Part shown: positions 39,567 to 49,900 of the stretch, piece after piece
How the letters are laid out: each line of letters opens with the position of its first letter
Numbering within the stretch: position 1 is the stretch's first letter
Origin: Prevotella pectinovora
GTDB taxonomy: Bacteria > Bacteroidota > Bacteroidia > Bacteroidales > Bacteroidaceae
Direction of reading: 5' to 3'
Length of the DNA stretch: 64,000 nt
Assembly (NCBI RefSeq): GCF_000834015.1
Contig: NZ_JXQI01000055.1
Span: forward strand, 62,001-126,000
Notes under the pieces: generated by a model
Told to the model about the DNA's origin: nothing
The model's database searches: none
Seen by the model: the letters and a program-made list of their open reading frames with translations, nothing else
Program-made: the position numbers and the translations under genes

Positions 39567-40091
39567 TCAGCCCAACACTCCGTCGAAGAATGTATGGAGT
39601 GCCTGACGTACGGAGCGTAGTCCGAACTGCTCGGTATGTATCTCCGACAGTGGCAGCCAGAAACATTCGGCGGCATCGTCGGAAGCCTTGAGCTGCGTCT
39701 CGTCTGCCACCTTGCAGAGGAAGAACATGTCAAGGGTACGTACGTCGAAACCTGAGAATCTATAGACGTTCGGCTGACTGAACTGGTATTTCATATCCAC
39801 CACGTCGAGTGCCGTCTCTTCCTTTATCTCTCTTTTCATCGCCTGTTCCACGGTCTCGCCCATGTCGCAGAATCCACCGGGCAGGTCGAGCATCCCCTTG
39901 GCTGGCTCCAGCTTGCGACGCTCCACGAGGAGCTCGTTCTTGGAGTTAAGGATGAAGGCGGCAACTGCTGCAGCCGGATTGAGATAGAATTCAAAACCGC
40001 AATTTTCACACTTTCTGCTCTTTTCACTTGCTTCCACGAAATGCGAACTGCCGCATTTCGGACAGTATCTGAATTGTTCCAATACGTGCAT
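39567..40091 (-). CDS. Nudix hydrolase with zinc ribbon
   Basis: This 174-residue protein probably hydrolyses a nucleoside diphosphate linked to another group. An N-terminal zinc ribbon has Cys10, Cys13, Cys28 and Cys31, as in NADH pyrophosphatase NudC. The Nudix box (residues 71-93) reads GGFCDMGETVEQAMKREIKE followed by ET, matching Gx5Ex7REUxEE. The NudC-specific SQPWPFPxS-type motif is not evident, so the substrate is open; a general (di)nucleotide-sugar or NAD pyrophosphatase is possible. Confidence 0.9.
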   Translation of the reverse strand: MHVLEQFRYCPKCGSSHFVEASEKSRKCENCGFEFYLNPAAAVAAFILNSKNELLVERRKLEPAKGMLDLPGGFCDMGETVEQAMKREIKEETALDVVDMKYQFSQPNVYRFSGFDVRTLDMFFLCKVADETQLKASDDAAECFWLPLSEIHTEQFGLRSVRQALHTFFDGVLG

Positions 40092-40290
40092 AATGTATGT
40101 TTTTTAAGTGATGCTGACAATGGCCGTCGTAGCCTTTGCGACTGCAATATTACAAAAAAAATGTTTAAATCAATGTGAATGGAGGGAGTTTCTTGCGTAT
40201 GTCAGTTTTTTTTGCGAATATTGCATTAGCAAACTGCTACTCATGTCGTCTTCCGACATGGGGAATAATCAAAATACGACAACTACGGAA

Positions 40291-41118
40291 ATGAAAAGAG
40301 CAAGAATGATTCTGACTGCCCTCCTTGTGGCAGGCACGGCTTGTGTGGCCAACGCCCAGAAGGGCATCAGCATGAACTTATGGAACAACAATGCGCCGAA
40401 CGACAACGGTGACGCCCAGGACACTGCAAAGGTGTGGGTATACAAGCCGGCAAAGGCTGACAACACCGGCAGATGCGTGGTGATATGCCCGGGCGGAGGA
40501 TATTCGCATCTGGCAATGGAGCACGAGGGACACAACTGGGCTCCGTTTTTCAACAATATGGGCATCACGGCGGTGGTGCTGAAATACCGCATGCCTCACG
40601 GCAACTGCGAGGTGCCCATAGCGGATGCTGAAGAAGCGCTGAAACTCGTGCGCAGAAACGCTGCGGCATGGGGAGTGAAGGCTGACCAGGTGGGTATAAT
40701 GGGATTCTCTGCCGGCGGACACCTTGCCTCCACTATTGCAACTCATTCAAAAGGTGAAGCCAGACCCGACTTCCAGATTCTCTTCTATCCCGTGATAACG
40801 ATGATGCCTGACATCACTCATCAGGGCAGCCACGACAACTTCCTCGGCAAGGATGCCAAGAAGAAGGATGAGAAACTGTATAGCAACGACGCCCAGGTGT
40901 CGCGAACCACACCACGTGCCATCATCCTGCTTGCCGACGACGACAGGGCCGTGCTACCGGCAAACGGAGTGAACTACTACAACGAACTATACCGCCACGA
41001 TGTGCCGGCAAGCCTGCATGTCTTCCCGTCGGGTGGCCACGGCTTCGGAATAAGGGAGTCGTTCAAATACCACACCGAAATGGAACTCATGCTGAAGGCG
41101 TGGTTGAGAAGTTTCTGA
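40291..41118 (+). CDS. Secreted alpha/beta hydrolase (esterase-like)
   Basis: This is a 275-residue exported serine hydrolase of the BD-FAE/acetyl-esterase type that deacylates carbohydrate or xylan side chains in relatives; the actual substrate is unknown. I chose the ATG at 40291 because it gives a clean signal peptide, MKRARMILTALLVAGTACVANA. Motifs are PGGGYSHLA near 67 (oxyanion hole), nucleophile elbow GFSAGG at 138-143, the acid in LADDDRAV near 215, and the catalytic His in GGHGFG near 249. It is divergent from the Nudix gene. Confidence 0.88.
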   Translation: MKRARMILTALLVAGTACVANAQKGISMNLWNNNAPNDNGDAQDTAKVWVYKPAKADNTGRCVVICPGGGYSHLAMEHEGHNWAPFFNNMGITAVVLKYRMPHGNCEVPIADAEEALKLVRRNAAAWGVKADQVGIMGFSAGGHLASTIATHSKGEARPDFQILFYPVITMMPDITHQGSHDNFLGKDAKKKDEKLYSNDAQVSRTTPRAIILLADDDRAVLPANGVNYYNELYRHDVPASLHVFPSGGHGFGIRESFKYHTEMELMLKAWLRSF

Positions 41119-41136
41119 CACCAACGGCAGGAAACG

Positions 41137-41667
41137 TCAACCCAGCAGCTGCTTCAGCTGCTCGAAGGAATCTGCAATCTCGATGTGCCTGTGGTAGTCG
41201 CCGCGGATCATTCCGCGCTGCTGCAGGTCGTCGAGCAGAGCGATGAGGGTGTTCCAGAAGCCGTTGATGTTATAGAGTATCACCCTCTTGTTGTGATAAC
41301 CTATAGTTGAAGAAGCTGCCACGGTGAAGATCTCGTCGAGGGTGCCCAGTCCGCCGGGAAGCGCCACCACTACATCGCTCTTGAGCAGCATCAGGTCCTT
41401 GCGGTCGCTGAGATTGTCGCAGGGTATCTCCACACTGAGGTATTGGCTCACGTGTCCGTTCTCTTCTATTTTCGACGGCACCACGCCGATTGTCATGCCT
41501 CCGGCATCATAGGCTGCCTTGGCTACACACTCCATCAAGCCCATGTCGCAACCGCCAAACACGATGGAATCGCCGTTTTTTGCAAGCCATTCCCCTAACT
41601 CTCTCGTTTTCTCAAAATAAACTGGCTCTATATTCTCATTTGCCGAACAGAATATCGCTACTTTCAT
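41137..41667 (-). CDS. LOG-family (TIGR00730) nucleotide phosphoribohydrolase-like protein
   Basis: LOG-family enzymes cleave the N-glycosidic bond of (modified) AMP, releasing a base. I start it at 41667 (MKVAIFCSANENI, 176 residues); the longer 41727 start adds an unconserved tail. The hallmark PGGxGTxxE appears as PGGLGTLDE near residue 104, preceded by FGGCDMGLM near 37 and the arginine-containing SDRKDLML near 86. Its cellular role in bacteria is mostly unclear. Confidence 0.9.
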   Translation of the reverse strand: MKVAIFCSANENIEPVYFEKTRELGEWLAKNGDSIVFGGCDMGLMECVAKAAYDAGGMTIGVVPSKIEENGHVSQYLSVEIPCDNLSDRKDLMLLKSDVVVALPGGLGTLDEIFTVAASSTIGYHNKRVILYNINGFWNTLIALLDDLQQRGMIRGDYHRHIEIADSFEQLKQLLG

Positions 41668-41845
41668 ATTTCCGTGATTTTTTCCTTTGTGCCGTCTGCT
41701 GATGTGCCCATTATCTCCAAGCGGCAAGGTATCCCACCGGAGAATACTTGCTCCGCATCCCCACAGTAACGGCTAAGATTTTGTTGTCGGGTGTAAAGGT
41801 AATACATTTCTTGCTGATATGGGCACGCTTTTCTCCACGTTTTTG

Positions 41846-41853
41846 TAACTTTG
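41846..41853 (+). promoter_or_regulatory. dGTPase gene -7 box
   Basis: TAACTTTG lies 21 bases before the ATG at 41875, so the transcript leader would be about 15 bases. Confidence 0.5.
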
Positions 41854-41874
41854 CACAAAATAACCGTTTTCTAT

Positions 41875-43212
41875 ATGAATTGGAAAGAACTGATTTCTAA
41901 CAAGCGCCTCGGACAGGAAGACCGCCACATAGAGCGCCATGACGACCGCAGCGAGTTCAAACGCGACTACGACCGTCTGATTTTCTCTGCTCCCTTCCGC
42001 CGCATGCAGAACAAGACTCAGGTGTTCCCGCTGCCGGGAAGCATCTTCGTTCACAACCGTCTCACACACAGTCTGGAGGTGGCGAGCGTAGGCATGTCGC
42101 TGGGCAACGACGTGGCGGCGGCGATAATAGGAAAGCAGCCGGAACTGGACAAGACGCTGTTTCCGCAGATTGGCACGATAGTGAGCACGGCATGTCTCGC
42201 CCACGATATGGGAAACCCGCCGTTCGGACATTCCGGTGAGAAGGCGATACAGACGTTCTTCACAGAGGGCAAAGGGGCTTTCCTCAAAAACGAGATCAGC
42301 GAGGGTACATGGAACGACATAACCCACTTCGAGGGTAATGCCAATGCCTTCCGTCTGCTTGCCCACAGATTCAAAGGGCGTCGCGACGGTGGATTCGTAA
42401 TGACATACTCCACGCTCGCCTCAATAGTGAAATATCCGTTCGAATCGGCTCTCGCCGGAGACCACGGCAAATTCGGATTCTTCTGCACGGAGAAGGAGAT
42501 ATATCAGAAAATAGCCGATGAATTGGGCATTATCCGTCATTCTCAGTCTGGCGCTCCGCTTGCCTATGCCCGTCATCCGTTGGTGTATCTGGTGGAAGCG
42601 GCTGACGACATCTGTTATGAGATAATGGACATTGAGGATTCTCACAAGCTGAAGATTCTTTCGTTTGAGCAGACAAAGGACCTCCTGCTCGGATTCTTCG
42701 ATGAAAGCGTGAAAAACAGTATCGAAAAGCGCATCAAGGACGAAGGTATCACCGACGACAACGAGAAGGTGATTTACATGCGTGCCTGCGTGATAGGCAA
42801 ATTGGAGAACGTGTGTGCGAGGGCATTCATCGACCACGAGAAGGAGATTCTCGACGGCACTTTCAAGGGATGTCTCATCGACCACATCCCGGAACCTCAG
42901 CGAGAAGCATACAAAAGGTGCACAGAGGTGTCGTTCAACAGGATATACAAGAGCAAACCGGTGCTCGACGTGGAACTGAGCGGTTTCAAGATTATGGAAA
43001 CGCTGATGGAGATAATGACCGAGGCTGCGGTGCATCCCGACAGGTTCTACTCCAAGCAGCTGATAAGCAGGGTGAGCAGCCAGTATGACATCACGTCGCC
43101 GAATCTGGAGACGAGAATCATGGCGGTAGTCGACTATATCAGCGGCATGACCGACGTGTATGCTCTGGACATTTACCAGAAGATCAACGGTATAAGCCTG
43201 CCTATAGTATAG
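41875..43212 (+). CDS. dgt: Deoxyguanosinetriphosphate triphosphohydrolase
   Basis: dGTPase converts dGTP to deoxyguanosine and triphosphate, affecting dNTP pools. I chose the ATG at 41875 (445 residues, MNWKELISNKRLGQED); upstream codons overlap the -7 box. The HD-domain metal ligands are in HNRLTHSLEVASVG near 63 and AHDMGNPPFGHSGE near 110-122. The YARHPLVYLVEAADDICYEIMD block lies near 234. Length fits the bacterial family. Its 3' side borders the AT-rich RHS island. Confidence 0.93.
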   Translation: MNWKELISNKRLGQEDRHIERHDDRSEFKRDYDRLIFSAPFRRMQNKTQVFPLPGSIFVHNRLTHSLEVASVGMSLGNDVAAAIIGKQPELDKTLFPQIGTIVSTACLAHDMGNPPFGHSGEKAIQTFFTEGKGAFLKNEISEGTWNDITHFEGNANAFRLLAHRFKGRRDGGFVMTYSTLASIVKYPFESALAGDHGKFGFFCTEKEIYQKIADELGIIRHSQSGAPLAYARHPLVYLVEAADDICYEIMDIEDSHKLKILSFEQTKDLLLGFFDESVKNSIEKRIKDEGITDDNEKVIYMRACVIGKLENVCARAFIDHEKEILDGTFKGCLIDHIPEPQREAYKRCTEVSFNRIYKSKPVLDVELSGFKIMETLMEIMTEAAVHPDRFYSKQLISRVSSQYDITSPNLETRIMAVVDYISGMTDVYALDIYQKINGISLPIV

Positions 43213-43230
43213 GCATTCGAAAGACAGGCG

Positions 43231-43314
43231 AATTGGTAGTCTAATGAATATTTTGCACCTTTACTTTATATGTAAAATCAAACAGTTACAAAGATATTAA
43301 TTAGACTACCAATT
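43231..43314. repeat. 15-bp perfect inverted repeat around a 54-base core
   Basis: AATTGGTAGTCTAAT (43231-43245) is the exact inverse of 43300-43314. The core contains CAAAGATA (43289-43296), a leftward TATCTTTG -7-like box. It lies between dgt and the RHS remnant. It could be a terminator, a tiny mobile element or an invertible segment. Confidence 0.6.
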
Positions 43315-43509
43315 AAGAAGTTACTGGAGTATTTTCGCTTACCATTCCGCCGCCGCTTGCCTTCTGAACCTTTCCCGCCTGTAACCCCAGTGCACAGTTC
43401 CCCTCCACCAGAAAGTCGGTAACGAGACTTCCAAGTTCGGCAGAATACTTCTGCAGAAATGTATAGTTGTCGTAATAGTTCACTGTCTCAAGGTCAGGAT
43501 TGGTTATTT
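43313..43509 (-). pseudogene. RHS core remnant
   Basis: On the minus strand the 163 bases 43509-43347 align without gaps to 46183-46021, inside the intact RHS gene. I count 10 mismatches. The translation (ITNPDLETVNYYDNYTFLQ and on) stays in frame to a stop at 43313-43315, within the inverted repeat arm. It is a fragment of a second RHS-core copy, placed directly after the candidate immunity gene. Confidence 0.8.
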
Positions 43510-43956
43510 AAAAAGATTTCTAATTACATTTAGTTTGTTTACGAACTTTTCATAATCTTGGTCATCAACATAATATAGATAATATCGCATATAAAAATCA
43601 TGTAGAATTTCAGGCGTGATATTATTCCTGTTCCTATCATACCAGTTTTCCAGAATACTTAATTCCTCTTTACTTACAATAAAATCATATGGCGTGTCAA
43701 AAGGAATATTATTTCCAGACATATCTATGTATACACTAAGAAATTCCTTTGTATTTGGATCCTTGATTCTGATTTTGTTTTTGAATGCAAGTTTTTTCTT
43801 TATCTTCTTTATATTGCACTTAAAGACAGAGTCGACATTATATATATTCTTACTACAGACAATGGAATCTGCTATCTTGTACCCATCAATATCTTGAGAA
43901 TAAGAATTGAGTTGGCACAATAAAAAAACAAGCAATAAAATTATCGATTTCATCAT
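43504..43956 (-). CDS. Small exported protein, candidate RHS immunity protein
   Basis: No family is recognised. The 150-residue protein has a signal peptide (MMKSIILLLVFLLCQLNSYS) and a mature part rich in Lys, Ile and Tyr, visibly more AT-rich in codons than the housekeeping genes. It overlaps the RHS stop codon by an ATGA (43953-43956), so it is translationally coupled to the RHS gene. That is the position expected of an immunity protein. Its own stop codon lies inside the 43347-43509 RHS remnant, so the end of the gene coincides with a recombination joint and the protein may be trimmed. Immunity function is inference from position and coupling. Confidence 0.6.
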   Translation of the reverse strand: MMKSIILLLVFLLCQLNSYSQDIDGYKIADSIVCSKNIYNVDSVFKCNIKKIKKKLAFKNKIRIKDPNTKEFLSVYIDMSGNNIPFDTPYDFIVSKEELSILENWYDRNRNNITPEILHDFYMRYYLYYVDDQDYEKFVNKLNVIRNLFK

Positions 43957-46900
43957 TTTATTATATTTCCATTTTTTGTATTAAATATAACCTCTTTCTC
44001 ATTTTGTGGAAAAAGAACAGGAATTCTATTCTTACCTGTCGCTTTTATTAACCGATTCCACGGATCAAGCATATACCCAGTAATTCGACCTTCCAATCTT
44101 GCGGATTTTTCATGTGCGGATTTAATGTCCATATTTTGTGTCTGTACATTGTAATTTTCATATAATTCATGCATAAGCACACTTGTGCTTGTCATTTTTG
44201 CACTTGTAGGCATGTTGCATATATCACCAATATCTATAGTGTTATTGCTGATATTTCCGACAATGACATCGGGGGAATTGTTTACTATATTTACCATAGC
44301 TATTCCTGACCCATTAATTATTTTGTCTAAGCTCTTATATAATTCTTTTTCGCTCCGGTTTAAACTATTTATATTAAAATCGTCATGTAGAGACATTGTT
44401 AACATGCCGTCAGAATTTATATTAATACTAGCAAAATTATGTGTGGACACATTTAATGTTTTTACAGTTTGATTTATCTCATTGTGAGATCCTGTAAATT
44501 GAATACTGTCTCCGTTTATATCCAAGATATTAACAGGATTATTATTACAATAGGCATACGGACTGATATTATAATATTTCTCACACAACGGATCCATTCT
44601 GTCCCACGTCGGCACCGGCGAGAAGTATTGTCTTGCTCCGTAGTCATAAGTGTTCAGTCCGGCGACTCTGTCAAGTTCCTTGCCGTTATACTTGTATTGC
44701 TGCAAGCTTGCATTTAGTCCAGCATCGTTGAATGTACCGCCGAAGGGATAGTAATGCGTTATCTGCTCTATGGTTCCGTCCTCTTTCGTTACTACACGGT
44801 TGTTGCCAAGATGGTCTTGGGCATAGTAATGGAATATCGGCTGACTGTTATTCTCGCTATCGAAGGTGCAGTATCCACCGGGGAACAAGACCTTGTCAAG
44901 TTTCCCGTTCTTGTATATGATGTTTCCGCTATATTCGGTTTTGCCAAAAACCATCAGACTTGGCCGCTCTGCAATCTGGGGATTGGAAAGCGATGGAACA
45001 TCAGTTGTCTCACCGTCAGTACCACTGGCAATTCCAATAGCGCCATTGGATTCTCCTTTCCTGCCGATATATTTCAAGCCGTATTCCTTTGATAGGAGCA
45101 TTCCGTCTGGCAGGTAAGAGTATGTAGTGGAATTCCCGTCATTGAATTCAATGTGTCTCGGATAGTCAAGATTATCATAGCGGATGGTCATCCCCCTGTT
45201 CAAGTCCTTTGTCAAAGCCCCCACACCATTGTATTCATACTCGACCGTTTCGTTAGCCCCATCAATGAAGTTGAACGATGAGTATTTGTTTGCCGGCAAT
45301 GCGTCATCAGCGACGCTCAACAGCTGGTTGCCGTTGAGTTTTATATGGAGGTTGTCTATCTTTCCGTATTCACCGTCGTCTTTCCTTCCTCTACGCTGGA
45401 AACGTTTCATCGCTCCGTTAGCGGTGTATTCTATGACCTTCTCGTTATAGCGGTTCTGCTTGTCTGACAAGGAAGGCGTTTCGCCGTAAACGGCTTCCTT
45501 CAGCCTGTCAAGTCCGTCGTACTCGAATTTGTAGCCTCTGACCTGTCCGTAATCTGAAGTAGACCACAACTGACTGCTGATGTTGCCGTTATAACACGGT
45601 GTGCCGACACCGTCAGTATAATGCAGTTCTTCATGAAAATCCTTGCTGTCGATATTTGTCGGCCAACCCTGAATATTGTAGTCATAGGATACGGCTCCGG
45701 CATTGCCACCTCTTCTGACCTCTTTTATCCTTCCCAGAGCGTCATATTCGAAGCATTGCGTAGTTTCTTTCCTGCCGTTGACGGAAATGGAAGTAGAAAG
45801 CAATTTGTCGGTTTTCTTGGAATAAACGTTTTCTATTATTTGCGATGTGACAAGAGTCTTGCCGCTGCTATTGACAGAATATTCGTCAACAAAGACTTTT
45901 GCCGGTTTCCCTGTATATGAATAATCCGTATGTGTGCAAGTCAATCTCTTGCCGACTTGAAGTCTACGGATATCAACAGGCTGCCCCTTGCCGTCGTAGA
46001 AGGACACTTCGATTACCTTTCCACCGCCGCTTGTCTTCTGAACCTTTCCCGTCTGTAACCCCAATGCACAGTTTCCCTTCACCTGAAAGTCGGGAACGAG
46101 ACTTCCAAGTTCTGCAGAATACCTCTGCAGAAATGTATAGTTGTCGTAATAGTTCACTGTCTCAAGGTCAGGATTGGTTATTTTATCAGATAACGGAATA
46201 ACGTATCCTGTATAACAAATTCCATCGACATTTTCTTTATATTCTGCGGTATTCACCTCTTCACTCCTGTTGCAGCCATTACACACACCTTGCATGGCAA
46301 GTCTGCCGAGACTGTCATAGAGGAAAAAACGATACATGCCATTATCCCGAAGAGCGGCATTCTGAAAGAACGAGACTCTGTCTCCTCTGTCATACCAATA
46401 CTGTGTGTATTCACATCCGGGTAGAATCTTCTTTACTACACTTCCCCTTCCGTCATAGCGGTATTCGTAGGCATACTTTTCCTTATATCCGGAGTATTGG
46501 TATTCCGGTGACAGGACATACCGCAGTTGTCCGAGGTCGTTGTAGACGAAGTAAGTGTCGTTGTTGTTCTTTCCGTCATTACGCCTTTCAAGGACTTTTC
46601 TTCCCAGCTTGTCTGTAAATATGGCAATGCTGTGACCGTCCTCGTCCGTAGTCTTTTCTCCCTGCAAAGAACAAGGCTTATAGAATCCTCCATCGACAAG
46701 TGTAATCTTGTCAAGAGGAGCGGAGAAGAGACGTACGTCATTCTTTCCGTTGCCTATGCGCTCAACGCTTTTCCCTTTTTCTTTCCATTGCGTTCCGGGA
46801 GTAGACGTAAAAATGGTTCGGTCAAGCGCATCATATTTTATGTCGCTATATGCCTTGCTGTCATTGTATGTATTCTGTGCAAGTGCGGCAATATTGGTTT

Positions 46901-49900
46901 CTTTCAGAGACTTGTCTCCAATATCAGCAACAACAGGCAACCAGGCTCTGCTTTTCCTTCCTTTGCCGTCATACGAAGAGAACTTATGGACGAATTCCCC
47001 TTCCTCATTTATCCCATCCGAAGCATCGTCAAGCGGTCTGCCTAAACCATCGGCGTATTGGACCAAAGTATTCGCACATGTTTCATCTGCAGAAAGGATA
47101 TTGGTTGTCCTGACGTAATTGTCTGTATTACTTTCGGCGGCAGTGCTATTGCTATAGTTGTAGCCGAACGTTTGCTTCATTCCCCAGTCGTCACTCACGG
47201 ATGAGAGTCTGCCAGCATTGTCATATCCGTACTCTACGGTATATCCGTTCCGGTTTCTGACGGATGCCACGCCGCATAAAGGTTTCCATGTGTATCCAGC
47301 CATCATCTGACCATTATGTACATGCATTGTGGGGTACATACCACCATATCCCCAAATAAGGCTGTCAACATCGCAAGAGTTTGTGACGAGTCTGGTAAGG
47401 TTGCCATATCTGTCATAATCATCGAAGCGGTATTTCTCATATTGCGCATTTCCCAGTATGGATTTGCTGATAATCTTCGGATAGACACAGCCGTTTTTCT
47501 CTGTATATTCTGTAATTTTACTTGTCAAGAAACTTCCGTCGCAGAATTCTTTAGTCTCAACCACAGCGTCATACATGTTGTAATTCTCAATCATCTTCTT
47601 GTGCCATTCGTCATCCAGATCAAAAGCGAACCTGTATTCTGTCATGTATTTCTTGCCGTCGCTGTTCTCGACGGTAACACTTCTTGGATTGCTTGTTCTG
47701 AAAGTATTGTCATAGGTGTAAGACTCGGTTGTCGTGACGCCGGTGATGTAATCGGCTGTTTCTTTTGAAACAAGTTCTGCAGTAGACACATGGACGTTTA
47801 CCGTGTCAATGAGGAAAGTATTTTCACCGATCCAATATGGAGCATATATTTTCATGCTTGGGTATGCGACACCTTCAATTGAGGAACCGAACCAGATGAG
47901 TGGAGTGAGTTTGACACCTGCAGAAAATGATTTGACTTTATTGTTTTTATAAGTATAGTAATTTTTTCTAAGACACTTACCGTCCGCATCATACCATGAT
48001 TCCGACTTCAACAATGGCGGCATGCTTCCATAATCATTAAGACAGGCGAATGACACCTGCGGGACTTTGGCTGACACAGTCATACCACACAACTGCTCAG
48101 GCTCGGGAAAGCACGTATATTGGTATTCAACATGCTCTCCGTTAGAAAAGCTTTCTGTGACATCTGTATAGAATACATGTGAGTTGTTGAGTGGAAAAGC
48201 AGGAGTTCCGGCACATACCACGTTTTCATACAAGTGAAAATCTCCCAATACGACAGGATTGCTCCCGATTATATGATATGAGTCGTACATCATCATTATT
48301 TTCGGATGGTCGGTCATCTGGCGTGACATATTATATCCGAACATCCTTTTGATACCATCAGAAGTAATTGATTTAATTCTTAGTCCACCAAAGTTATAGT
48401 CATTATTCTCATACTCAAACTGCGTCTGGCCTCCTGTCGGATAAGTTATGCTTGTCAATATGCCGAACTTTGTATAATAAAGGTCGGGATTCCTGTCTGC
48501 AAAATAACTCAAACGGTATTTTCTGTCTTCGCGGATGTTACTATACCTGCTTAGCACTCGTTGGTATAATTCCTTTGGGATAGAACAACGGTCGCTTCGT
48601 CCGTTATAATATCCCCAATAATCACTATGACAAAAAAAAATGCCAAGAGAAAAATTTATGTTCCTTGATAGTGTTCTATAATTTGGAAATGTTCCATATG
48701 CAGTGTTATAATCGAACTCATATTCTCCAGTTTCAGAAAGATATAGACTACGAAGCATCATACGTCTGTTTTTTTCAGAACCTCCCCAATATGAATCATT
48801 TCCGAAATTCGCTGTTTTGACAGTGTCGCCATACATGTTTATGACTGCAATGTCAGTAAGCCTCGTTTTCCATACGTCCTCACGGTCATTGGAATAATGA
48901 AACGTCACGATTCCACCATTCCATTCAATTGATGACACTACAGGTATCCTGTATAGAATTTCATTCTGATTTAAGAAATATCTGCTCTCATCAGCCATTT
49001 CATACTCGTATCCATCGTCAGTCCAAGTGGCACCATGGTATTTTGTTTGCCCGAAAGTTCCTGTCACTACATATTCCGTTCCATAGACAGTAGTATAGAT
49101 TGCAGCATTCTCATACTTGATTTCAATGTTTCCTTTAGGCGTTTTAATCTCTGTCAGATACCAGGCTGAAACATCTGTGGTGTTCTCATCGCTTTTAACA
49201 CCAGAAAACTCCTGACAGGAAAAAACATATACGTAACCGTTCGTATCCGTTATCCGAAAGAGACCTCCTTCAATATCCGTATCTCCATAAATGTCCATCC
49301 TGTTGAAATCCGTCGGTATAAATTTATTATCTGTGTATGAATATCTGAACATGCCGCTTTTCCCGGCAAAATTGTAAGTGTAACGGTCTGACTGCGTGTC
49401 ATACGGGTAATAAGGATTACTGCCGCCTGTTCCATACAGAAGAGTTCTTAACATGGATGTGCCAGTGTCGTTTTTCTTAGCTTCATCCCTGATCTCTACA
49501 ACTTTTTTATAATCAGTGTATTCATTGCTGGCACCGGTAAGGTCTGGTGCTCCAAATACTTGTCTTGTTATTGCCCCTCCGGCATTCAGTGTCCATCCGA
49601 GTCCTACTGTAGATGCTACGTCATCCACTTTTATTCCTGAAGCATGGTACGAAATACTGATAGGAAGAGTAAAATCTCCAAGTTTGATTTCATATATAGG
49701 AATTGTTATATCGGGGATTCCCGTGGCATGGCTTACCGGATATTCACCATATCGGGCGAGGGAGGCGGCTTGAGGTGACAGCGGAAGGATGTTGTCCAAG
49801 GGGGTATGTTCGGTTTCATCATCATAATTTGGTGACAAAGCCGGAACTTTTACCGTGTCTTGAAGTTGGACTGTAGAAACGTCTGGCTGCACTGGCTTTT

